Position numbers and translations under genes: made by a program. Below, in pieces: positions 22,901-33,665 of a stretch of DNA of 64,000 nt. A model generated the notes under the pieces. That model saw only the letters and a program-made list of their open reading frames with translations, had not been told where the DNA came from and ran no database searches. Every line of letters starts with the position of its first letter. Within the stretch, counting starts at the first letter, position 1. This stretch comes from Silene latifolia (taxonomy: Eukaryota; Streptophyta; Magnoliopsida; Caryophyllales; Caryophyllaceae): positions 12,602,001-12,666,000 of the forward strand of contig NC_133526.1 in assembly GCF_048544455.1 (NCBI RefSeq), written 5' to 3'.

Positions 22901-24270
22901 GTAATAAAAGACTTGGAAAAAAAATATGGGATTTGCATAGTACTTTGCAACTAGAAGAAAAAAATATGGAAACTTGAATAGAAGTGTGACATGTTAGCTA
23001 CGCCATCTACAAAAGGCGTGAACCTAAGGCACCTCGAGGCATTTAGGTTAATCCCCTCATTAAGCCTTGTGCATAAACGCACTTGAGGCACAATTTTCTA
23101 AAACTAAGCCAGCCGCCAAATTAAAACAACAAAATTCAACAAAGATTATGCAAGATATTAGAACTTAAATAATGTGGATTTACCAACTAGAATTACATTT
23201 TACCTCTATGTACATAGCAATCGCATTCTTATCAGATCCCTTAGGCTCCTTGAGAGTTGTAATAGCCTCCAATATAACGGTATCCAACCTACATGAGAAG
23301 AAGGAATTATATTCAAACTAAATACTCAAAGAAAACCGTATATATTGCATCTTAAGTCTTGGATGCATTCTTTTAAAAGCATCACTTCAGAAATAAAAGC
23401 CCAATCGCTACAGGGTTTTTACTTTTTAACATCATAATTGTCACTGTATTAAATTATTTTCTATTTTTAAAACAATAACTAGAATGTAAAATCAAGACCA
23501 AAATGGAATGTCATTCAGTTGTCGTGCCCTTTCAAAATTGACTTAGCCAACTGTATGTTCACTAATATCATGGTCTTTAGGTTTTTCATTTGTCTGTCTT
23601 ACATAAAGAGAGATGCCACTTATCAAAACTGTTTACCAAGTTCATATAGTTTCTAAAAATCATAAGCAAATCACAGCTTTAGACTCTGATTTTTCTTTGA
23701 CAGCACACAAAATGGGTCTAACGAGATTAAAAACTTAAAAAAGTCGTAAATATAACATCAGCCCTATCTTGAACAAATAGGCAACAAGATTGCAACCTTG
23801 TATACGCTTTTTTTGAATCAGCAACCTGAACTGGGTCACTGGGCAGCACAGGTCTAGCTTCTGCAGCTTTTTCATCAACTTTCGCAGTGTCTGCAACTAT
23901 AGCTTTATCACCAAGTTTTGGGATTTGAGGATTCCTCTTCAGTGCAAGCCTCGCCTTTTCTCGAGATCCTAAACCACTCAATGTCACATTAATATTTCTC
24001 CACTTATCCTGAGAGAACAGCAAAGAAGTCTTGTATCAAGCAATAAGGGAATAGACGACCATCATTATCAAGAAAAGCATATTCAAGTGACCGTTTTATT
24101 CGAGACACTTAAGAATGTACCTTCAGATCCACATTAGAACGCGAGCGCAGAACATCTTCGAAAGCTGGATCTCTAAGTATTGTTTGCCATTTTCCAGCAC
24201 CATGCTTATGTACTCCAGCTTTAAGTGCTGCCTCTTCCTCAGCTGTCCACTTTTGCTTAGGAGCACCCAT
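19977..24270 (-). CDS. TRB: Telomere repeat-binding factor, single-Myb-histone type (TRB/Smh)
   Basis: TRB proteins bind telomeric DNA and telobox promoters and help recruit chromatin regulators in the nucleus. Five coding exons on -: 24270-24121, 24008-23797, 23288-23204, 22372-22289 and 20321-19977. All have GT-AG borders and matching phases, giving about 291 aa (Arabidopsis TRB1 is about 300). Domains in order: an N-terminal Myb/SANT domain (about residues 5-60, starting [13 protein letters not shown], with the family's DNA-contact motif VDLKDKWRNI at 47-56); a spacer; a linker-histone H1/H5 globular domain (about 120-187: [50 protein letters not shown]); and a C-terminal coiled coil of Ala/Glu repeats (about 230-283) ending LRAW. 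No break seen. Introns are about 112, 508, 831 and 1967 bases. Several TRB paralogues exist in plants; which one this is cannot be told. Confidence 0.93.
20322..22288 (-). other. Large fourth intron of TRB
   Basis: Contains a T20 run (20498-20518) and fragments of a dispersed repeat with GTGTCGGGCACGGGTGTGG (21236) and CGTGTCGGGTCAGACACGGG (21570). No separate gene was recognised. Confidence 0.6.
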
Positions 24271-24305
24271 TAGCAAGACTCAAAATCTCTTATAAAAGAT
24301 ACCAT
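24270..24305 (-). promoter_or_regulatory. Upstream ORF whose stop overlaps the TRB start codon
   Basis: The ATG at 24305 opens 11 codons ([11 protein letters not shown]) and stops at TAA (24272-24270). That TAA shares its last A with the main ATG (TAATG). A TTACAG acceptor lies directly before this ATG, so in the spliced leader it would be the first base of the exon. This arrangement suits termination and re-initiation. Inferred; needs transcript support. Confidence 0.55.
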
Positions 24306-25339
24306 CTGTAACCAGAAATTATTTAGAAATTGCACTATGGCAAACTTCCAACTGATGAACTACTTAATGTATGATACCCGTCAAAAACCTAAAAGTTTTT
24401 AAATTTGTTAAAGCATTTGGATTTACAACCAAACAAGGGGAATCCGGTAAAAAAAAGCATCATAAACAGTAAGTACAGACAGCAAAACGCGTTCATTTTC
24501 CAAAACAGCATAACATTTGGCTAGTAATCACTCGAATTGTGCCCTAGGTGAATATCCTTGTTCACCTTCTACACCATATGCAATCATAAAAACATCAACT
24601 TCACTACATAGGGTCGGGAAATCAAGCAGCATTCGATGTTGCTTGGCAGCAAAAAGACTAAAACCCTTTCACTAATTACGACAAAAAATGAAAAGCTTGG
24701 CAATAGTAACTATAGATTTAGCAACGTATTATTACCAATGCACAATCGTCAACTAAATCAATACAGCTATGAAACTAATTCCCTTATTTTCCAAAAAATA
24801 ACAAAAGGACATCCGAATCAGATGCAACTCGGACACAGCTCGCAAAACCAAACAATTTCAGCATCGTTGCTCGTTAGCAAATCAAAAACTAAGAATGGCA
24901 CAAAGAAGTTCAGGGTAATCGACTACAGAATTTTGCATGATTTCATAGTGCCCTAGAAATCCGTCAGAGGTTTGCACCCAAATTCCATCATAATCAAAAT
25001 GAAATCCAAATCGTTTATATTACCAATAAAACACGGCCGAATTCGATAATCAATAGAATAAGATGAACCCCAAAAACAAACAAAAAATACAAAAACAAGA
25101 TCAAAGATAAACCCAATTCAAATTATGCACAATTATCTAACACCATGAAGATAAATAAATAAATAAATAAAAGTACCCAGATTGAGTGAAATTAAACAGC
25201 AGAAAATCGGATAAACACAGAAATACGAAGATCAGGGAAATAAAGGAACCAAATTGCAACATACCCATCAAACAAATAAAATTTTTAAAGTGGGAATTAA
25301 TTAATTAATTTAATGAATTGATGATGATTGAAAAATTAC

Positions 25340-25450
25340 CTAAATAAATAAAGAAAAAATAAAAAAGAAAAAGAGGAAGATGGAGAAGGTTTAAGAAAGC
25401 TGCAGAGAACAGAAGACAATAAGAGTGGTGTTGTCTACATTTGGAAGCAC
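25340..25450 (-). other. Probable 5' leader exon of the TRB gene
   Basis: C/T-rich sequence in the - direction, ending at a GTAATTTTTC donor (TTATTTAG before it). It could join to the acceptor at 24306, giving a leader intron of about 1.03 kb. The transcription start is not fixed. An additional ATG lies upstream (about 25457) if transcription starts that far out. Confidence 0.5.
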
Positions 25451-25587
25451 TGCGGCCATGGATATCTCCTTCCTTTATTGTTTCTCCTTTGTTTTTTGGT
25501 TTTTCTTTCGATTTTTTTATTGTTTTTTGTTTTGGGTTTGGTCACTTTAGTTTCCGGTGTTTCCAAGAAGGCTCATAATTAAAAAAT

Positions 25588-26141
25588 AGGGATATTCTAC
25601 ATGCTACCCTTCAACTTTTTAACTTTCTACGTGGTACCCCTACACTTTTTAAAACATACATGATACCCCTAATTGTTGGCATTATCATTAAGTGCACCCC
25701 TAAACTTTATTTTCCGTCAATTTAACTCGGTTTTAGGTGTTAGGTGATGACTTTGGCGCGTAACGAAGTTTGTCATTTATTATCCCATGACATATGGACT
25801 CTATTAGGCTCAATATCCATCTCGATCCTAATATTTATTGATATATATGGGCTAAAAAATTTTTGACGGAAAATTTATTGATTCCATGCCAAATTATCAC
25901 GTCCAAAGATGGATATTAAGCCTAATATAGTCCTTATGTCATGGGATGATAAATGACAAGCTTGGTTACGGGTCTAAGTAATCAATTGACGCCTAAAACT
26001 GAATTTAATTGACGGAAAATAAAGTTTAGGGGTACACTTATTGATAATGACAATAATTAGGGGTACCATGTATGTTTTAAAAAGTGTAGGGGTACCACGT
26101 AGAAAGTTCAAAAGTTGAGGGGTACCATGTAAAATATCCCT
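25588..26141. mobile_element. Fold-back DNA transposon (non-autonomous, long inverted repeats)
   Basis: This 554-base element is almost entirely two inverted arms of roughly 270 bases. The left begins AGGGATATTCTACATGCTAC and the right ends GTACCATGTAAAATATCCCT. Repeated GTACCCCTA/TAGGGGTACC motifs fill the arms, which meet near 25860. A 7-base direct repeat AAAAAAT flanks both ends (25581-25587 and 26142-26148). No coding capacity. The long arms resemble Mutator-like or fold-back MITEs; the superfamily is not proven. It lies about 130 bases upstream of the TRB leader. Confidence 0.85.
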
Positions 26142-26773
26142 AAAAAATATAAAAACAAGAAATTAAATACGCCCTCCAATTCACTATTTTCCTCCCTATT
26201 TTCGTAAATGAATTATTCGGATTTTCTTCTCTATTTTCATTTTTGGGTTGATTTATATGGTCCAAATTCAATAATATGTGGGGTAGTGTGTTTTGTGGGG
26301 TCTAAATTCAATTTCTTATTTCTTGAGCAAAAAGAAAATGGAAAGAAAATGATGAATTGGATGGAGTAAATAAATAATGAAGACATCAAGTAAATAAAAA
26401 AAAAAAAAAATAGTAGTATGTTTTATTCCTACTCAAATATGTAGAATCTCATCTTTAAAAAATGACTTGTGTATTATATCATCAAACATTAAAAAAAAAT
26501 TAAAAAATAAAAGGTCTAATAAAATTATCTTTTAAAAATAGGTAGAATAACTATTTAGTAGTTAATTTTTTTATTAATAGAAAGGGATAAAATTCCAGGG
26601 ATGTACAGCGAGTAGAGTCTCATAAACTATTTAGCAGTTAATTTGATGGTGATTTGAGTCATAGGATATGACACATTACCTCCCCATAAATTACTTGACC
26701 CGTGTGGGTGTATGTGTGTCGAATGTCAGTTTTGAGTTTTGACATTGTGTTACCAATTTCATGCTCGTGTTAA

Positions 26774-27792
26774 TCTATAAATACTATTAAAAGGCTAGCA
26801 TAAAAATATCACGTAGATAATGGCACATGAGATGGAAAAAAACCCACGTACTCAATAACAATGTGACTTGGCAAACTAATATGACATGGATTATCAATTT
26901 ATTATTATATTGCATTAATTTAATTCACTTATCACCAATTCTTATTTCAGACCAAGGTATCCGTCTTATTAATAAGACGGATACCATATTCTCTCACAAA
27001 ATACCCATTTAGGGTGAGTGGAGAAGCACATGGGGGGTCCCACCTTTGTCCCCTCTACCCATTTCCTCTCACACAACGACCCGTCTTAAAATCCGACCCG
27101 TTTTAAGCAAGACTTACTCTTCACTTATTTTCTTTAAAAATTCATCTATATTTCATTAGCTTTAAACTTAATTAACTCAAAAAAACTACAATAAGAAAAT
27201 ACACATCCCCACTAAACTAAAAGAATAAGAAAACTCTAATATTTTCCAGCCTAAATGAATATTCTATATTTGGACTTCATTCTATCTTATCTACCATTGG
27301 GCTAAACTGCTTAATTCTATATAATTTTATTCCATTTACACATTTATATGTCTACAAATGGGCCAATACTGATTAATTATATACAATAACTAACCTATTA
27401 CAAGATAAGAGCACATATGTTGTTTTTACTTCTAAAACGAAAAAATTGCGAATAAATTTTTTTTTACACTTTAATTTAATACTATATATTTCTACTGTAT
27501 ACAACGTGAACATTTAAATTTTGGTTATTTTTTTAATTTTTTTGATTTAATATATACATAAGTATATTTATTAAAACACAGATACACACAAAATAGTTTC
27601 AGCAATTGTATATATGGTAACAGTGTTGAACCTTCTTTTTTCTATCTCTTAATATAAAAAATTACTAATATTAAGTTTTATTATATACTTAAATTTCAAA
27701 TGGAGTTAGAATAAGTTAAATATAATTAGATAATTGTTAAATTCTCTAATGTCCCTATCTAAAAAACCGCGTGTGCGCGGGATTTATACTAG
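26774..27792 (+). mobile_element. Non-autonomous Helitron
   Basis: The 5' end TCTATAAATACTATTAAAAG follows an A. The 3' end has the hairpin CCGCG-TGTG-CGCGG (27763-27776), then GATTTATACTAG followed by T. These are the plant Helitron hallmarks: 5' TC, 3' hairpin plus CTAG, insertion between A and T, no target duplication. About 1.02 kb, with no Rep/helicase coding. A GACGG-family MITE lies inside. Confidence 0.8.
26950..27114. mobile_element. MITE, GACGG family (member 5), nested in the Helitron
   Basis: Left GGTATCCGTCTTATTAATAA plus GACGGATACC; right CCCGTCTTAAAATCCGACCC plus GTTTTAAGC. The middle has AAGCACATGGGGGGTCCCAC and TTTGTCCCCTC, the reverse of the core in member 1. About 165 bases. 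Confidence 0.65.
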
Positions 27793-28512
27793 TTAACTAT
27801 AAGTTAATAATTTCAAGAAATTTCATATGGATTAATATTATATGTATTTGAAAAAAAAACTGAATACATAAGAAATTAAGAACGAAGAAGAATAAATGAA
27901 GTTGAAAACAAAATTTTTTTTGTATTGTCAGATTTGTCACTAATTCACTACTTTTTTTGAAAGGCACTAATTCACTATTGTTGTTATTATAACTTTGTTG
28001 TATATAGAAGATGTTTTATAGAACTAATTAATCAACAAATGAGTATTAAATATCATATAAAATATTTTCTTAGGAAAATATAAAATATATGGAAACAAAA
28101 TATATATTTAATTTAAGTAATTTACAAACAAATTCTGTAAATACTTAAATAAAATTAGACACTAATAATAAAATTCTAAAAGGGTAGTAATACCGTGTAT
28201 TTAGTTCATGAAATTATTTCACGTAAAGGATAAGGTTTTGGAAAATATAAAACATATGGAAAAGAAAATATTTATTTAATTTAAATAATTTACAAACAAA
28301 TTTTGTAAATACATAAGTAAATTAAACACTAATAATAGAATTTTAAAAGGGTAGTAATACCATGTATTTAGTTCATAAAATTATACCACGTAAATGATAA
28401 TTTTAATGAGACCTTCTCCATTCCACTTTTATTGTTTAATTATCCTTTAAAATTTATTCCAAATTAATTGTTTTTTCAAAATTTAGTACGATAAATGACT
28501 TAACTATTAGTA
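27793..28512. other. AT-rich intergenic with a tandem duplication
   Basis: Very AT-rich, no gene seen. A unit of about 167 bases beginning GGAAAATATAAAA is present twice head to tail (about 28073-28239 and 28240-28405) with scattered differences. Confidence 0.65.
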
Positions 28513-28640
28513 TCTATACAATATAATAAAAAGGCAAGATAAGTAGTTTATTATTTGACGTGTGTCATGTTAAACAATTTTAAGTGCCACATTTTATGTT
28601 ATTTTTCTTTGCATTTTATCTATACAATATAGTTAAAAGC
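28513..28640 (+). mobile_element. Two Helitron 5' ends without matching 3' ends
   Basis: TCTATACAATATAATAAAAA begins at 28513 and TCTATACAATATAGTTAAAA at 28619. Both follow an A and fit the plant Helitron 5' consensus. No hairpin-CTAG end was found downstream before the LTR element at 29362. Probably truncated copies. Confidence 0.5.
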
Positions 28641-28699
28641 CTACTTAATGCATTTAATTTTAATCCACGTGTAATTTTTCTATTGGTTACTAATAATTC

Positions 28700-29361
28700 A
28701 ATTATATTAATTATTTAATTATCTAACTAAAAGTAAGTAATTATCTAACTAAAAGTAATATCTAAATACCATGTGTTACATGCTTATAAAATACAAACAA
28801 AATAAAAAATAATAGTGGCAAACACAAAAAAACAAATTAATACAAACTCTTTATTTTCCTCTCATAAATTTGATATTAATCTACCTATTCATTTAACTTT
28901 TTTTTTGTTTTATTTAATAGATGGTCTTTTGGTTTTTCCTCACAATTATTATACTTTATATCTATTTCACCATTTTTTTTATCTCCCCCTTAGTTCACAC
29001 AACATTCTCCTTCTCTCAAATAAATTATTGAAATTAATTTGATAATTAATTACAAAAATTTCCTTATATAAATATTATAACAATCCTATTTTTCATTTTT
29101 ATCCAAAACATTGGTAGGTAAAGTATGCATATATATAACCAATTGAATTATTATTATTTTTATTCTTATTATGTTTTGAATTAATTAATAGTTTGAATCT
29201 TATATAAATATTACAACAATCCTATTTTTCATTTTTATCCAAAAAGTTGGTAGCTAAAGTATGCATATATAACCAATTGAATTATTTCACTTTTTTATTC
29301 TTATGATGTTTTGAATTAATTAATAGTTAGAATCTTATTTAATTTTTTTTATATTTGTATT
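28700..29361. repeat. AT-rich spacer with tandem duplications
   Basis: A 135-base unit (TTATATAAATATTATAACAA on) is repeated at about 29064-29198 and 29199-29334. A 20-base unit, TAATTATCTAACTAAAAGTA, occurs twice near 28717-28758. No gene seen. Confidence 0.6.
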
Positions 29362-29954
29362 TGATGGGGCATATTCTGCACCCACTGACCGAGTCAACAT
29401 ATTGAGCAAGGTCAAAGACATCCACAGCAAGTCAACGTATTAGACAGCCTAACCGACGGAGCCTGTCGGCCTGTCACTTGGGTCTCGGCTAGGCAACTAG
29501 CCAGCCGGGAGACATTACCGCGTACTCACATCCAAGTCCCCTCGGCATGGAGTCAACCAGGCCAGCCGGCCTGCCATGGGCCCCTCGGCCGAGGGTAGAA
29601 CGGTCTTTCCACCTGCTCTGCCACTTGGCCACTACGTGACAAAAGGTGAAAGTCTATAAATACTACTCAAATCCTCATTGAGAAATCGATCCAAGAATCC
29701 ACAATCCACCCTAATACTCACTATAAATCTGGTATAAACTCCCTTATCTCTCTACAATATACTTTGCCAAGTAACACACAACTTAATCCCTTTAAGTTTA
29801 CTGACTTGAGCGTCGGAGTGAGTACGCTCGGTACCAAGCCGAGCCCTCAGTTTGTTCATTGTTTCAGGAGAGGCCGAAAGGAAGAGTCAAGCAAAGTCAT
29901 CATTCTACGAGCTTACGTGGTAACAAACACTGCTCCGGAATTACACCCGGAACA
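29362..29954 (+). repeat. 5' LTR of the Tat/Retand-like element
   Basis: About 593 bases, TG...CA. TATA box TATAAATA at 29655-29662. Paired with 39093-39686. Confidence 0.88.
29655..29662 (+). promoter_or_regulatory. TATA box of the Tat/Retand-like LTR
   Basis: TATAAATA in AGTCTATAAATACTACTC, followed by the probable R region. Present in the 3' LTR too, at about 39386-39393. Confidence 0.55.
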
Positions 29955-30028
29955 ATTGGCGCCGTCTGTGGAGGAATTGAAGCCGGACTAGGGTTGCGAG
30001 GAGCCGATCGCCACGTGTCATTCGACAC

Positions 30029-30955
30029 GTGGTTAGACAGCCCCTCAGTGCCTATGTCCTCGAAGTCTCCATGCCGACCAAACTGAAGCTGCCGTCCCTA
30101 TCATACAAAGGGGACAGTGACCCAACCGACCACGCCGAGGCTTTCGAGTCTTACATGTCGGTATGGGAGCAGCCTGATGAGGTATGGTGCCGAGTCTTCC
30201 CAACAACCCTGCATGGGATGTCCCAGAGTTGGTACAAGGGGCTGCCTAATGGTTCGGTATACTGCTACGCCGACCTAAGGGATAACTTCATAGCCCAGTA
30301 CGCATGCAACAAGAGAAGGGCCGTGGAGACATCGGATCTCCTCACTATCCGACAGGGGGAGGACGAGTCTCTACGAAGCTATGTGAAGAGGTTCGACGCA
30401 AAAGCTCAGCAGATCCGTGAGCTGAACACCGAACTGGCGGCCTTCGCACTCATGAAAGGCCTCCCGAAAGGCGAGCTCAAAAATGAGCTGATCAAGTGCG
30501 AGGACCTCAACCTCGACTCCGCCAGAAAGATGGCCGACCGAGCCGTAAAGGTGGAGGATTACCACAAGACCTGGGTAGGCCACAGTGAAGCTGGGCACCC
30601 AGAAAGGAGGAGCCGCCGGGAGAATGCTGATGTAGGTCGCCGTGACATGAGTCGGTCACGGCGTGAGAGATTTAATAGGAAGCAGAACTCGGCGGGCGCC
30701 GGGGGGAGTTCGGGACCATACACCCAGAAGCGGTACCAAGGTCTCACCCCCCTGGTCAAATCTCCGGCCGAGGTCTTTGCCCTGAGCAAGAATGAAGGGC
30801 AGAAGTGGGCAAGACCCCCCAAGACGAGGGGGGAAGGCGACGCAAGCCAATTTTGCGATTACCACGGCCAGACCGGCCATAAGACCGACAACTGTCGGCA
30901 TCTGAAGAACGCCATCGAGGAGCTGATCCGAAAGGGGCCCTCAGCAAGTACGTAG
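30029..30955 (+). CDS. gag of the Tat/Retand-like element
   Basis: A retrotransposon Gag core (SLSYKGDSDPTDHAEAFESY, VFPTTLHGMSQSWYKGLP, DLRDNFIAQYA) is followed by an Arg-rich stretch and a single zinc knuckle, CDYHGQTGHKTDNC. About 308 residues. GC-rich compared with the AT-rich host DNA around it. Part of a fossil element. Confidence 0.85.
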   Translation: MVRQPLSAYVLEVSMPTKLKLPSLSYKGDSDPTDHAEAFESYMSVWEQPDEVWCRVFPTTLHGMSQSWYKGLPNGSVYCYADLRDNFIAQYACNKRRAVETSDLLTIRQGEDESLRSYVKRFDAKAQQIRELNTELAAFALMKGLPKGELKNELIKCEDLNLDSARKMADRAVKVEDYHKTWVGHSEAGHPERRSRRENADVGRRDMSRSRRERFNRKQNSAGAGGSSGPYTQKRYQGLTPLVKSPAEVFALSKNEGQKWARPPKTRGEGDASQFCDYHGQTGHKTDNCRHLKNAIEELIRKGPSAST

Positions 30956-31010
30956 TCGGGGCCCCGAAACAAGCTCCGACGGGGCGAATAGGAAATCAGT
31001 ATTCCAGAGG

Positions 31011-31712
31011 ATGGGAGTGATCCAGGTTGTTATCGGAGGAAACGAGAACGGAGGGTCAGCTAATGGGCACAAACGGCACCTAAATGAGCTTTACCAAGCC
31101 ATCAACTTTGTGCCCACCACAGCGATCCCCGCTTCCACCGTCCCCGATATAACCATCGGAAGGAAATATTACGAAGGAGTCGTAGCCCCGCACAGCGACC
31201 CGTTGGTAGTCCACCTGGATATAGCCAACCACTTGGTTAAGAGGTGCCTAATTGATACAGGCGCCTACACGAACATCATGTTCAGGGAATGCTTCCTCAA
31301 TCTCGGTCTGAAAATTGAGGACCTGAGCCCCTGCACCAACCCACTATACAACTTCTCTGGGGCCGGCCTGGTACCCCTGGGGTCAATCAGGTTGCCGGTG
31401 ATGTTCGGCCAGGCGGATGCGGCCAAGAATGTTTTATCTGAGTTCGTGGTCATTGATGGTTCGTCCGCCTACAATGTTCTGATAGGCCGGGTTACTTTGA
31501 GCGAGGCCGATCTTCAGAATGTCCATCCGGCCCCGACATTGATGTATGTCTCGGACCGAGGGGAGGCACAAAAGCTCGTCTCAAAGGACGAGAGAGACGA
31601 AATTGTCAATGTCCAAATATCCGCGAGGGGTGTAACATGCAATCCCTCAAAGTGGCGAAGAAATCGAGAAAAGGGAAGAGCCCATCCTTACAACAGGAGG
31701 GTGATCCGATGA
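31011..31712 (+). CDS. Protease region of the Tat/Retand-like element
   Basis: A retropepsin-type site LIDTGAYTNIMF near 31251, a second motif NVLIGRVTLSEADL, and a following stretch typical of the gypsy spacer before reverse transcriptase. Confidence 0.75.
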   Translation: MGVIQVVIGGNENGGSANGHKRHLNELYQAINFVPTTAIPASTVPDITIGRKYYEGVVAPHSDPLVVHLDIANHLVKRCLIDTGAYTNIMFRECFLNLGLKIEDLSPCTNPLYNFSGAGLVPLGSIRLPVMFGQADAAKNVLSEFVVIDGSSAYNVLIGRVTLSEADLQNVHPAPTLMYVSDRGEAQKLVSKDERDEIVNVQISARGVTCNPSKWRRNREKGRAHPYNRRVIR

Positions 31713-31879
31713 ACACCGTCGGCATGGTCGAAGGAGCCAAGACCGAGTAAGTGGAAATTGACCCAGGACGCACCGTAACTGTCGGTGTCGGCCTGTAGCC
31801 AAAATTTAGAGCCGATCTCCTAAACCCGCCGAGGAAGAACAAAGACGTCTTCGCGTACTCGCCGCCGAGAGATGCCGGC

Positions 31880-33665
31880 GTGAGCCGAGAGGTGATCGTT
31901 CACAAGCTGAACGTGCTCTCCACCGCTCGCCCTGTCAAGCAGAAGATGAGGAACTCCTCGGCCGAGAAAGACGAGGCCATCAAGGCCGAGGTAGACAAAT
32001 TGTTAGAGGCAGGCTTTATCATGCCTTGTACTTACCCTGAGTGGCTAGCAAATGTTGTAATGGTGAAGAAGTCATCAGGGGGGTGGAGGATGTGTGTTGA
32101 TTTTACAAATCTTAATAAAGCATGCCCTAAAGATTGCTATCCCTTGCCTCGAATAGATAGCTTAATTGACGCAACGGCAGGGCTACACTATGCTAAGCCC
32201 GCTAGACGCCTTCTCGGGTACCATCGGTATTCATGGTCCGAAGAAGACATGCCTAAGTGCGCATTCATCACCATACACGGCACATACATGTATAAAATGA
32301 TGCCGTTCGGTTTGAAAAACGCTGGCGCAACTTACACTAGGCTGGTGGACAAAGTGTTTCAAGATCAAAAAGGGCGAAACATCGAGGCTTACGTCGACGA
32401 TGCTATTGTAAAAAGCAAGTCTGACAGTGAGCACTTGGCCGACTTGAGCGAAACATTTTGTTCACTAAGGAAATACAAGATGAAACTTAACCCAATGAAA
32501 TGCAACTTCGGTGTCCGGCGGGTAAGTTCCTCGGCGTGCTTGTCGGCGCCCGGGGAATTGATGCCAATCCGAGAGAAAGTCCAAGCAATCTTTGGACCTA
32601 CCGGAGCCGAGGAATCGAAAAGAGGTTATGATGTTGACCAGGAGGATGGCGGCTCTCGCCCGTTTCATCTCTCGGTCAGCCGACAAGAGCACCCCATTCT
32701 TCAAAGTGTTGAAGGGGAATAAAGACTTCAGCTGGGGGGAGGAACAGAGCACAGCTTTCAGGCAACTGAAAGCTCATCTTCTAACTCTCCCGACCATGTC
32801 CAGGCCGATGCTGGAGGAGACGCTATATCTATACATAGCAGTTACCTCGGCCACGGTCGATCGTAATCATCGAGAAAGAAGACAAGCAAGAACACCCAAT
32901 CTACTTTATCGACCATACACTGCTGGCCGCCGAAAGAAATTACCCGCCGATCGAAAAAGCGCCTTTTTTGTTGCCGCAAGGAAACTGAAATCTTACTTCG
33001 ACGCACATCCCGTGACGATCCTAACCGACCAGCCATTGGAAAAAGCATTGGAAAAATTCGAAAAATCCGGCAGGCTCATCAAATGGGCAGTAGAGCTATC
33101 CGGCTTCGGCATTCAATACAAGCTGAGGCCCTCGATAAAGGGGCAGACACTTGCAGACTTCCTGGCCGAGTGCACATATCAAGAAGAACCAAATCCCGGA
33201 GTGTGGGAAGTATACACCGACGGGTCCTCCACGACGAACAGCTCAGGAGCCGGCATCCTTATCATCAGCCCAAACGGGGACGAGTTTGAGTACGCCTTGA
33301 AGTTTACCTTCTCGGCCTCAAACAATGAATCCGAATACGAGGCGGTGATAACTGGAGTCGAGCTAGCTAGAGCTGCCGGGGCGGAGCATGTTGTGGTGAA
33401 AACAGATTCACTCTTAGTCACTAATCAAATCAGAGGAGATTATGAGGCTCGAGACGACGGGATGGTAAGATACCTGGAAAGGGTAAAAGCTGACACCGCA
33501 AAATTGAAATCTTTCCAAATCCAATGCATCCCAGTGTCGAGAACAACCGAGCCGACGCTCTCTCAAAACTTGCCGTTCAACCATCAAGAATGTCACCAAC
33601 CGTCTTTGGTGGATATCAGGAATGCTAAAAGCATCACTATACCGCCGGCATGGTGGGCGACATAG
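31880..33665 (+). CDS. Reverse transcriptase and RNase H region, Tat/Retand-like element
   Basis: Reverse transcriptase motifs: FIMPCTYPEWLANVVMVKKS, WRMCVDFTNLNKACPKDCYP, MPFGLKNAGATYTRLVDKVF and the catalytic EAYVDDAIVKS near 32380. RNase H follows (EVYTDGSSTTNSSGAGILI near 33208, NNESEYEAVITGVELARAAG). Several interruptions; fossil. Confidence 0.82.

Noticed and set aside
22960-23105. AGGCGTGAACCTAAGGCACCTC-type repeat words in TRB intron 3, considered as a SINE
   Set aside because: No A-tail, no target duplication and no clear ends could be found.
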